5,234 nucleotides of DNA, taken from contig JAGVKP010000070.1 of assembly GCA_020050475.1 (NCBI GenBank), positions 1-5,234 on the forward strand, given 5' to 3'. Under the pieces are notes generated by a model that had not been told where the DNA came from, made no database searches, and saw nothing but the letters and a program-made list of their open reading frames with translations. The position numbers were made by a program, and so were the translations under genes. This DNA comes from Candidatus Babeliales bacterium (lineage in GTDB: Bacteria > Babelota > Babeliae > Babelales > JACPOV01). Positions 1-5,234 of the stretch are shown here, in pieces (the first letter of the stretch is position 1; every line of letters begins with the position of its first letter).

Positions 1-298
1 CCGTGCCAACAGTGCAGATACAGTCATACTGTGCATGAACCAGTTGCGCAGCCTGTGCTTGCATAACTGACCGGTTAGATTGTCCATTAAAAATGGTCAT
101 CGCATAGAGATTTTCATCACCATTGAGTGCTTCTCTGAGTCCTTTTTCTATCTCATCCATTGCCGGGTGACTTGCAGGGTACATAAAGGCAATTGAAAAG
201 GTATGCGCGGTCTTTTGATCATGACGCCCAAAAATGAAAAAGTAGCTGCAGATTGCCGCCAAGCAAAAAAGAGCGACAACTAATTGGTACTGCTTCAT
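1..298 (-). CDS. ABC transporter substrate-binding protein, N-terminal part (PF04392/TrpX-like), cut by window edge
   Basis: Probable extracytoplasmic solute receptor of an ABC importer; only about 99 N-terminal residues are visible and the C-terminus lies beyond base 1. Reading starts MKQYQLVVALFCLAAICSYFF, a Sec-type signal or membrane anchor (a basic residue, then about 20 hydrophobic ones). Cys17 could be a lipidation site, but the preceding LAAI is a poor lipobox. The mature part shows YPASHPAMDEIEKGL near residues 40-54 and then NGQSNRSVMQAQAAQLV, followed by a hydrophobic strand ending CTVGT. This matches the family pattern in which a 'HPALD.I.KGF' segment is followed by a Q-rich helix and an 'iGT' turn. 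The ATG at 298 overlaps the stop of the upstream GNAT-like gene as ATGA, and AAAGG lies about 8 bases before the start, so translation is probably coupled. Known members of this family often bind aromatic amino acids, but the ligand here cannot be read from this fragment. Permease and ATPase genes would be expected downstream, outside the window. Confidence 0.8.
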   Translation of the reverse strand, partial: MKQYQLVVALFCLAAICSYFFIFGRHDQKTAHTFSIAFMYPASHPAMDEIEKGLREALNGDENLYAMTIFNGQSNRSVMQAQAAQLVHAQYDCICTVGT

Positions 299-1146
299 TC
301 TTGCACCTTTCCAGATTGTGATGCATCAGCGTTGTTTTCGTAGGTTAATATGCATCCATAGCCTGGTATTGCTTTTTCGTCAGGTAGTGGCTTGCACTCT
401 GAAGATGTTGGGTCAAATGTCGGCATGAATGCTTTATAGCGGTGATACGTTAAACTAATGTCATCTTTTGTGTTTGGGTAAACCTGCCGAATAAAATTAG
501 AAAAAACGTCAGCAAGCGGTATCGCTCGATCACCTTTTTCACCAACGTTTGACCCGCTATTTGCCTGCACTAAACCAAAAAGAAGATGGATGCGTGCTGG
601 TGATTGCTTGCTCAGTTGATCGGAAAAAATAGTTGAAAAAGCATGCTGTGATAGCTCCTTATTGAGACCATTTTTGCGATAGTCAGGATGGGTGAAATCA
701 CCGCCGTTGTAAATATAGAGATCATCTTGCCCAAAGGTGGGGTGAGTATTGAGGGTTGTGACGGCACCTTTTTTTATCATACCAGCAAACGTGCTTTCGC
801 TTTTGCTACCTATGCACCTGATCTCATCCTGCATAATCTCGTTTCGTTCTTGGTTGTCAGTAAGAAGGAAAAGTTTTTTAAAGGCGACTATCTTTTCTCC
901 CTGCGTGATATCACGGGCAACAAAAAGCCGCTCTTTGTTGCTCGCGTTGGCTATTGCGCTCAGGCGAAAGCTTTCAGGAAGAATAACGATTTTATCGGCA
1001 TCTTTGGTTGCTTGTGTGTTGATAAGATCGACGATCGCCGCACTATCATTTTTTGTGGCAAGCGAAAAAGAATAATCTTTTTGCGTATTTTCCATGGCGA
1101 TTACCAATGATGAAAATAAAAGAGCACTGCTCGCAATAGTAAACAT
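295..1146 (-). CDS. Secreted GNAT-like (N-acetyltransferase-fold) protein, intact paralog
   Basis: Complete 283-residue protein of unknown substrate. Residues 1-17 (MFTIASSALLFSSLVIA) look like a signal peptide with a V-I-A cleavage site, although the n-region has no Lys/Arg. The rest reads like a GNAT fold: a first strand and helix at about 25-45 (SFSLATKNDSAAIVDLI), strands at 73-80 and 85-95 (RLFVARD, IVAFKKLFLL), then YNGGDFTHPDYRKNGLNKEL at 146-165. That block resembles strand 4 plus the acetyl-CoA pyrophosphate loop; its R157-x-x-G160-x-N162 replaces the usual R/Q-x-x-G-x-G/A. A further strand and Asn-containing segment follow (IHLLFGLVQANSG, 186-198), then YHRYKAFMPTFD (234-245) and YGCILTY (263-269). 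The start is fixed by AAGGA six bases upstream of ATG 1146 and an in-frame TAA just before it. The next gene overlaps by ATGA. The same blocks recur in the frameshifted gene at 1433-2366, so the two are paralogs. The GNAT assignment rests on motif order only. An exported location is odd because acetyl-CoA is cytoplasmic; a host-directed effector or a non-enzymatic role is possible. Confidence 0.72.
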   Translation of the reverse strand: MFTIASSALLFSSLVIAMENTQKDYSFSLATKNDSAAIVDLINTQATKDADKIVILPESFRLSAIANASNKERLFVARDITQGEKIVAFKKLFLLTDNQERNEIMQDEIRCIGSKSESTFAGMIKKGAVTTLNTHPTFGQDDLYIYNGGDFTHPDYRKNGLNKELSQHAFSTIFSDQLSKQSPARIHLLFGLVQANSGSNVGEKGDRAIPLADVFSNFIRQVYPNTKDDISLTYHRYKAFMPTFDPTSSECKPLPDEKAIPGYGCILTYENNADASQSGKVQE

Positions 1147-1157
1147 AGTAAGTCCTT

Positions 1158-1181
1158 ATGCTAACCAGATGGCTGGCGCAT
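1158..1181 (-). promoter_or_regulatory. Interrupted dyad between the -10 box and the RBS of the GNAT-like gene
   Basis: On the + strand ATGC (1158-1161) pairs with GCAT (1178-1181), and inside it CCAG (1165-1168) pairs with CTGG (1173-1176) around ATGG. The element overlaps the edge of the -10 hexamer at 1180-1185 and covers the expected transcription start. It could be an operator or a small leader hairpin. The stems are only 4 bp each, so chance is a real alternative. Confidence 0.25.
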
Positions 1182-1208
1182 TATAGGCTTTCAGCAGATT
1201 TTTGTAAT
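1180..1208 (-). promoter_or_regulatory. Sigma70-type promoter for the intact GNAT-like gene
   Basis: Reading the minus strand, ATTACA (1208-1203, four of six matches to TTGACA) is followed by a 17-base spacer and a perfect TATAAT (1185-1180). Transcription would begin near 1173, giving a leader of about 26 bases that contains the AAGGA ribosome binding site before ATG 1146. The promoter would drive the GNAT-like gene and the coupled substrate-binding protein as a unit separate from murC. It is inferred from consensus match and placement only. Confidence 0.55.
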
Positions 1209-1259
1209 ACTGCTTTAAGCAAATAAAAAAAGTAGTATAAAAATAACGAATGATGGGGG

Positions 1260-1286
1260 AAAAAAATAATTAATGGCTTAACGCCA
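1260..1286 (-). terminator. Weak candidate rho-independent terminator
   Basis: On the minus strand TGGC GTTAA GCCA forms a 4-bp stem with a 5-base loop (1286-1274), followed after ATTAATTA by seven T residues (1266-1260). It sits between the frameshifted GNAT-like gene and the promoter of the next unit, where a terminator would be sensible. The stem is short and the T-run lies about 7 bases away, so efficiency is doubtful. Confidence 0.25.
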
Positions 1287-1397
1287 ACGGAATTGCCAGA
1301 TGAATGAGCGGCTGCTCACCAAATAACGGCTTTGAACGGAAAGGACTGAAAATGGATGGTGTGCTTTTTGCGTAAGCAGATATACACACGAGCTCAT
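1278..1397 (-). CDS. Possible 39-residue small ORF with strong ribosome binding site
   Basis: ATG at 1397 is preceded by AAGGAG with five bases between, the best ribosome binding site in the window, and opens a 39-codon frame beginning MSSCVYLLTQKAHHPF and ending SFIWQFRWR. The product would contain no acidic residue and many Ser and Arg, which is typical of a frame read out of register. A second overlapping frame (1270-1389, GTG start, 39 codons) has a more protein-like composition (SPFRSKPLFGEQPLIHLAIP) but no well-placed ribosome binding site. The stretch may therefore be a real short gene, a decayed gene whose frame has shifted, or noise with a chance Shine-Dalgarno. It lies 35 bases after the stop of the frameshifted GNAT-like gene and matches no family I recognise. 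Confidence 0.28.
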   Translation of the reverse strand: MSSCVYLLTQKAHHPFSVLSVQSRYLVSSRSFIWQFRWR

Positions 1398-1418
1398 AAT
1401 AACTCCTTGGTTATGAGC
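1392..1418 (-). promoter_or_regulatory. Hairpin presenting a Shine-Dalgarno in its loop and the start codon in its stem
   Basis: GCTCATAA (1392-1399) and TTATGAGC (1411-1418) are perfect 8-bp inverted arms around an 11-base loop. In minus-strand RNA the loop is CCAAGGAGUUA, with AAGGAG fully exposed, and the following AUG (1397-1395) lies in the 3' arm. Such a fold would mask the start codon of the small ORF. There is no T-run after it, so it is not a standard terminator. It may instead be a DNA-level operator. Confidence 0.45.
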
Positions 1419-1432
1419 AGTACATTACCTTT

Positions 1433-2366
1433 TTACTTTAACACAAAAAAAGCATCTATGTCTAGAATCAGCCGAAAAAAGTGCTCTTGTCGCTCTGCTT
1501 GATTGCTTAGCCGATAGCTTAAAATGCATCCATATTTAGGTTCATTTAATGCATCAAAAATAATGGCAAGCTCAGATCCCGAATCGTCAAAACGAGGCAT
1601 CAATGATCGATAACGTAGGTATCGTAACTTTTCGTGTGGTGAGCCAAATGGATTAAATGTTTTATAAAGCTTGCGTGCAAAGGAAAAGAATGCCTTTGCC
1701 AGTGCGACGGTGCGATCCTGTACGTTACCCGGGCTTTCACCGGCATTTGGATAGGCAAGCCCATAAACCAGATGGATATAGGGGGCAGGCTTATCCTGCA
1801 TGCTGCTTATTTTTTCACCTATTTCCTCTAATGCCAGGTGGGTGAGTACCGTATTGATACCCAAGCCGCGGTAGTTTGGGTGGGTAAAATCGGTACCGTT
1901 GTAAACATACAGATCGCGTACGTTGAATAAAGGCCGAATGCTGCGTTCTTGATATCGTAGTGAGTCATCTTGCCAGTAAAAAAAAACTGGCAGATGCCTG
2001 CTGCGCTTCAGGACCTAGGCATCGTATTTCGTTCCATAAAACATTTTCAAGCTTCAGCGCATCAGTGATAAGATACATTCTCTTGATACCAACGATCTCT
2101 TTTGTGCGTACCGCCTCAGCCAGAAAAAACTGGCCATCGAGTACCGATTGAAAAAGCCACTTGGGAAGAAATTTGCCAGGCAGAACGACAATTCTTTCTG
2201 GCTCTTTGCTCACATAGTCAGTAAAAAAAAGTAACAGCTTTTCAAGATCGTCCACGGTTGCTTGGCGAAAGACAATATCTTGCTGACCAAACGAGCAAGA
2301 GGTTGCTTCAATTGCGCATGATGTATAAATGAGCATAATGCATCCAAGCAGCGCACTTATAAACAT
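1433..2366 (-). pseudogene. Secreted GNAT-like protein, paralog interrupted by a single frameshift in a T9 tract
   Basis: Two adjacent frames together make one homolog of the intact gene at 295-1146. The first starts at ATG 2366 and ends at a TGA (1967-1965) after 133 residues. The second carries the C-terminal half to the TAA at 1435-1433. Removing one T from the nine at 1986-1978 joins them into an uninterrupted 310-residue protein. Restored, it has a hydrophobic N-terminus (residues 1-21, signal-peptide-like), a GNAT-like first strand VFRQATVDDLEKLLLFF (32-48), IVGIKRMYLITD (91-102), NEIRCLG (112-118), DLYVYNGTDFTHPNYRGLGI (151-170, a likely cofactor loop), IHLVYGLAYPNAG, RYRSLMPRFD and YGCILSY. 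Each block has a counterpart in the intact paralog. The start overlaps the murC end by 10 bases, with GAGG about 10 bases upstream. The break could be a true pseudogene, a phase-variable or slippage-rescued gene, or a homopolymer sequencing error. High conservation on both sides of the break argues against old decay. Confidence 0.8.
1978..1986. repeat. A9/T9 homopolymer at the frameshift point
   Basis: Nine A on the + strand (T on the coding strand), within the word CAGTAAAAAAAAA. A length of eight restores the GNAT-like reading frame. A similar CAGTAAAAAAAA with eight A (2219-2230) lies earlier in the same gene and is in frame. Runs of this length are known hot spots for replication slippage, transcriptional slippage and base-calling error. 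Confidence 0.9.
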
Positions 2367-3802
2367 GGTTGAGGATCCTCTATTTTCGCGGTAGTGGCTG
2401 CATGAGCAGAAGTTTCTTCTGCAAGGCGTTCGCCAAACTTATTCATTTTTCCAGCTCCTTGTAAGAGTACCAGGTCGTCGACACGAATTACGGCATCAAG
2501 ATGATGCTTGAGTGTTTCAAAATGAGTATCAAAAGGAGCAAATTGTACCTTAAAACGAGGATTACGCAATGCGATAGCGCGTGCTAAATTTTCGCCCGTT
2601 ATTTGCGGGATCGGATCTTCGCTTGCCGGATAGATATCGGTAATTATAAGAACATCAATCTGGCTGTGTAAAAACATTTCTATAAACTGATCCCATAATT
2701 TATGCGTGCGCGTAAACCGATGTGGCTGAAATACGACAATGAGGCGCGCCTTACTTTTTTTGCGCGCAACCAAAAGCGTATTGCGAATCTCTTCCGGATG
2801 GTGGCCGTAATCATCGAAAAGCTCTGCTCCTTTATAGCTGCCCTTGAAACTAAAGCGGCGATCGATCCCTTTAAAAGTGGTCAGTGCCCGCGAGATGGTT
2901 TCAAAAGGAACATCGAGTTGTAATGCAAGAGCGGTTGCGCCGAGCGCATTAAGTACATTGTGTCTACCGGGCATAGAAAACTGAACGGTGCCGAGTAGGG
3001 AGCCGGTTTTTTCAAAAACATTAAACTGTGAGTTGTCAGCAGCCAGCTGCACATTTTCAGCATAAATATCAGCGGTATGGTCAAAGCCATATTTAATAGT
3101 TTTGATATGTGTCAGTGGCAAAAGTGAGCGGACATGAGCATCATCAATACAGATGATCGCGCAGCCGTAAAACGGCAGATTATTAAGAAATTGGCGGAAG
3201 GTATTTTTGATATCATCAATATCAGTATAGGTCTCAAGATGTTCAAGATCGATATTCGTGATCACCGCAAGCGTCGCGTGGAGATTAATCAGAGATCGAT
3301 CACTTTCATCAGCTTCTGCAACCAGAAAATCGCCTTTACCAAGACGTGCATTTGCTGAAATGTTTTTTAAATGCCCACCGATGATCACCGTAGGATCTAA
3401 ATGCGCTTCAATTAAAATATGAGAGATGAGTGAAGTGGTAGTTGTTTTGCCATGAGCGCCTGCAATAGCGATACTATATTTAGTGCGCATTAGTTCAGCA
3501 AGCATAAGTGCGCGACTAATGGTCGGGATCCCGCGTTCTTGAGCAGCTAGGAGCTCGGGATTATTTTTTTTAATAGCTGAAGAGTACACGAGGACATTAA
3601 TTGAAGCATCATGGCATTGAGCTGTATTATTGCCTTGATAAATTGAGCAACCGATTGTTTGCAGATCAATAACGCTTTGCTGATGGAGATCCTGATCGCA
3701 TCCTGAGATCGTATATCCTTGGTATTTTAATATTTTGGCAATACCACTCATGCCGATACCACCGATACCGACAAAATGGATATGAATTTTTTTTCGATAC
3801 AT
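2357..3802 (-). CDS. murC: UDP-N-acetylmuramate--L-alanine ligase
   Basis: Cytoplasmic Mur ligase that adds L-alanine to UDP-MurNAc with ATP, the first amino-acid step of peptidoglycan stem-peptide synthesis. The protein is full length (481 residues). The N-terminal UDP-binding Rossmann domain has the glycine-rich GIGGIGMSGIA (12-22) and YSSAI (73-77). The central ATPase domain has the P-loop AGAHGKTTTTS (114-124), the AEADESDRS magnesium/phosphate segment (162-170) and TNIDLEHL (182-189), then MPGRHNVLNALGA (277-289). The C-terminal domain begins after GIDRRF (312-317) and carries FDDYGHHPEEI (329-339), FQPHRFTRT (358-366) and DIYPASEDPI (389-398). All key family motifs are present, so it should be active. 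AAGGA seven bases before ATG 3802 supports the start. It lies 59 bases after csaA, and its last codons overlap the start of the frameshifted GNAT-like gene, so it is probably cotranscribed with both. It is not beside other mur or fts genes here. Confidence 0.97.
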   Translation of the reverse strand: MYRKKIHIHFVGIGGIGMSGIAKILKYQGYTISGCDQDLHQQSVIDLQTIGCSIYQGNNTAQCHDASINVLVYSSAIKKNNPELLAAQERGIPTISRALMLAELMRTKYSIAIAGAHGKTTTTSLISHILIEAHLDPTVIIGGHLKNISANARLGKGDFLVAEADESDRSLINLHATLAVITNIDLEHLETYTDIDDIKNTFRQFLNNLPFYGCAIICIDDAHVRSLLPLTHIKTIKYGFDHTADIYAENVQLAADNSQFNVFEKTGSLLGTVQFSMPGRHNVLNALGATALALQLDVPFETISRALTTFKGIDRRFSFKGSYKGAELFDDYGHHPEEIRNTLLVARKKSKARLIVVFQPHRFTRTHKLWDQFIEMFLHSQIDVLIITDIYPASEDPIPQITGENLARAIALRNPRFKVQFAPFDTHFETLKHHLDAVIRVDDLVLLQGAGKMNKFGERLAEETSAHAATTAKIEDPQPCL

Positions 3803-3861
3803 CTGATATTCCTTGTATGCTCAACAGCGTGTGCTCACACTGTAGCAAAAAAAAGGAATGA
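3803..3861 (-). promoter_or_regulatory. csaA-murC spacer with murC ribosome binding site
   Basis: This 59-base spacer holds AAGGA (3814-3810) seven bases before the murC start. It also has a T8 run just after the csaA stop (3854-3847) and a small imperfect dyad GTGTG-CT-CACAC (3829-3840) with almost no loop. On the transcribed strand the T-run precedes the dyad, so this is not a terminator. I find no convincing promoter, and read-through from csaA is the simplest view. Confidence 0.5.
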
Positions 3862-4194
3862 TCAGAATAATTTTCCGCCGGTTGGTACTGAATGAGTGGG
3901 ATGAAGTAAAACGGCGCGACCTTGATTATCAGGAACGGCCAGCGTCAGAACTTCTGAAACAAATGGCCCAATTTTTTTGGGAGCGAAGTTAATAACGCCA
4001 ATTACCTGTTTGCCAACAAGCTCATTTTTTGAATACTGAGTTACTTGCGCTGATGATCGTTTTGTGCCAATCTCGGGACCAAAGTCGATAAGCAGTTGGT
4101 ACGCAGGTTTGCGTGCTTCAGGAAAATCATGTACTTCAATAATGGTGCCGATGCGAACGTCAATTTTTTCAAAATCTTGAAATTGAATGATCAT
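3862..4194 (-). CDS. csaA: CsaA, tRNA-binding-domain export chaperone
   Basis: Complete 110-residue protein that is a single tRNA-binding (OB-fold, EMAPII/Trbp111-like) domain. CsaA of Bacillus subtilis is a homodimer that binds peptides and SecA and assists protein export; related proteins bind tRNA. Characteristic segments are FEKIDVRIGTII (8-19), DFPEARKPAYQLLIDFGPEI (23-42), KRSSAQVTQY (45-54) and VINFAPKKIGPFVSEVLTLA (67-86), ending VLLHPTHSVPTGGKLF. Length and motif order fit the family closely. The ATG at 4194 overlaps the symporter stop as ATGA, and AGGAG lies about six bases upstream, so translation is coupled to the symporter gene. murC follows after 59 bases. Whether it acts mainly as chaperone or RNA binder cannot be told from sequence. 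Confidence 0.95.
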   Translation of the reverse strand: MIIQFQDFEKIDVRIGTIIEVHDFPEARKPAYQLLIDFGPEIGTKRSSAQVTQYSKNELVGKQVIGVINFAPKKIGPFVSEVLTLAVPDNQGRAVLLHPTHSVPTGGKLF

Positions 4195-5234
4195 CTGGTG
4201 CTCCTAAGCTGAATGACAAATCTGCTGAAAATGGATACTGAGCCTATAAGTGTACTTCCGATAATAAAACCGGGTAAAAGCGGCATAAAATCAATATTAA
4301 GATATGGCCAGACAGCGCCAACAGTTCCGCCGAAAAGCATCCCGACCAAGGCGCCGTATTTATTAGCATGTGGAAACCAGAGTGCTGCAATGACGGTTGG
4401 TGCAAATGCAAGACCCAGCCCGGACCACGCGTAGCTCACTAAATCGTTAACATTACGCGTTGTATTATAACTTATCACATACGCAATGAGCGGAAGTAGA
4501 ATAACGCACAACCTAATAATAAATAGGGAGGCGCCGGTAGATAGTGGGCGGTTAATAATTCGTTTGATAAAATCTTCCGAAATATTTGATGCGGTTGCCA
4601 AAATTTGTGCGGTCATTACTGACATCGTCGCTGCAAAGATGGCACACAAAATAAAGCCTGCCGCAAGAGGATGAAAAAGCATCTTAACCATTTGGATAAA
4701 GACAAGCTCTCTATTCGCCAGCGGTGAGGCAAAGAAAATAGTACCAATCAGACCGATAATAGTCGCGGCTATCAAGACGGTAACTTGCCAGGCGATGCCG
4801 ATATATTTTGCTTTGTAAATTTTTTCCGGTTCTTTAATTCCCATGAAGTTAATAAGAATATGAGGAGAACCAAAATAACCAAGCCCCCAACCCATTGAGA
4901 GCGTCAGAATCTGGCTTATGGTAGACCATGAAAAATCAGGAAGAAGTTGTCCAGTGAAAAATACTGCATTAAAAGATGTCGTTGATGGTAGATGGTGCAA
5001 GGCAAAAATGGGAACTATGCAGATCATCGCGATTAAAAAAAGACCACGAAACATATCGCCCCATGCCACCGCAATAAAACCTCCTATCAAAATATTGGCC
5101 ACCACGATAAAAATGCTGAGCGCAATTCCCTGCTGGTAGCTCAGAGCAAAGGTTGATTCAAACAGTCTGCCCAACCCCATCAGGCCGGCAGCAATATAAA
5201 AGCTCAAAAAATAGAGCGTAAAAAAAACGGTGAG
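4191..5234 (-). CDS. putP: Sodium/solute symporter, PutP (Na+/proline) type, N-terminus beyond window
   Basis: Inner-membrane member of the SSS (solute:sodium symporter, LeuT-fold) family. 347 residues are visible to the TGA at 4193-4191. The frame is open to the window edge (LTVFFTLYFLSFYIAAGLMG), so the roughly 120 N-terminal residues typical of PutP lie outside; the TTG at 5207 is an internal codon. Hydrophobic helices cover most of the protein. PutP-like landmarks are AAGLMGLGRLFE, LIGGFIAVAWGDMFRG, SMGWGLGYFGSPHILINFMG and AAGFILCAIFAATMSVMTAQ, then ATASNISEDFIKR, corresponding to E. coli PutP segments GWGLGYFGQPHI and ILAAVMSTLSCQ. The GWGLGYFG signature favours PutP over other SSS branches, so proline is the likely substrate, though not proven. 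The Ser of the Na2-site pair is kept but the following position is Val instead of Thr/Ser (codon 4619-4617). The stop overlaps the csaA start by ATGA. Confidence 0.9.
   Translation of the reverse strand, partial: LTVFFTLYFLSFYIAAGLMGLGRLFESTFALSYQQGIALSIFIVVANILIGGFIAVAWGDMFRGLFLIAMICIVPIFALHHLPSTTSFNAVFFTGQLLPDFSWSTISQILTLSMGWGLGYFGSPHILINFMGIKEPEKIYKAKYIGIAWQVTVLIAATIIGLIGTIFFASPLANRELVFIQMVKMLFHPLAAGFILCAIFAATMSVMTAQILATASNISEDFIKRIINRPLSTGASLFIIRLCVILLPLIAYVISYNTTRNVNDLVSYAWSGLGLAFAPTVIAALWFPHANKYGALVGMLFGGTVGAVWPYLNIDFMPLLPGFIIGSTLIGSVSIFSRFVIQLRSTR

Noticed and set aside
688..1110. Open + strand frame of 140 codons opposite the intact GNAT-like gene
   Set aside because: Antisense to a gene with a clear paralog, promoter and ribosome binding site; the product resembles no family. 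The other + strand frames opposite murC, csaA and the symporter gene are rejected for the same reason.
1433..1864. The C-terminal half of the broken GNAT-like gene as an independent gene starting at TTG 1864
   Set aside because: Conserved sequence continues upstream of the TTG in the same frame (VRDLYVYNGTDFTHP), and no ribosome binding site precedes it.
2371..2380. Perfect palindrome GAGGATCCTC upstream of the broken GNAT-like gene
   Set aside because: Lies in the murC coding end, has no loop for an RNA hairpin and is short enough to occur by chance.
2881..3090. Minus-strand 69-codon frame inside murC
   Set aside because: Out-of-register shadow of a fully conserved murC frame. The same applies to the 60-codon frame at 3666-3848.
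3829..3854. GTGTG-CT-CACAC dyad next to an A8 run as a terminator
   Set aside because: On the + strand there are no T residues after the dyad, and on the transcribed minus strand the T-run precedes the dyad; the loop of two bases is also too tight.
5205..5207. TTG at 5207 as the symporter start codon
   Set aside because: The frame stays open to the window edge with hydrophobic sequence matching PutP helices, so the codon is internal.

Overview
The window carries one gene set, all read on the minus strand, so transcription runs from high to low coordinates. In that order it holds a Na+/solute symporter of the PutP type (start lies beyond the window), the small tRNA-binding-domain chaperone CsaA, the peptidoglycan ligase MurC, and a secreted GNAT-like protein broken by a frameshift in a run of nine A/T pairs. 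A gap of about 290 bases follows, with a doubtful small ORF, a striking hairpin and a good promoter. Next come an intact paralog of the broken gene and the N-terminus of an ABC-transporter substrate-binding protein that runs off the low end.

The organism is a bacterium that makes peptidoglycan (MurC). Base composition is moderate and AT-leaning, with many homopolymeric A/T runs of 8-9. Genes are tightly packed, with two 4-base ATGA stop/start overlaps and one 10-base overlap. Exported GNAT-like paralogs beside a transporter gene, together with homopolymer-rich DNA, would fit a host-associated lineage such as Candidatus Dependentiae (TM6). That placement is a guess from general impression; no phylogenetic marker was tested.

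Layout by region: 5234-4191 symporter; 4194-3862 csaA, translationally coupled to it; 3861-3803 short spacer with the murC ribosome binding site; 3802-2357 murC; 2366-1433 frameshifted GNAT-like gene whose start lies inside the end of murC; 1432-1147 intergenic region; 1146-295 intact GNAT-like gene under its own promoter; 298-1 substrate-binding protein, coupled to it. The first four genes look like one transcription unit of mixed cell-envelope and housekeeping function. The last two look like a second unit.

The most interesting material is the tandem pair of secreted GNAT-like paralogs. They share an unusual set of conserved motifs, and one is interrupted exactly at a T9 tract where removing a single base restores a full-length product.
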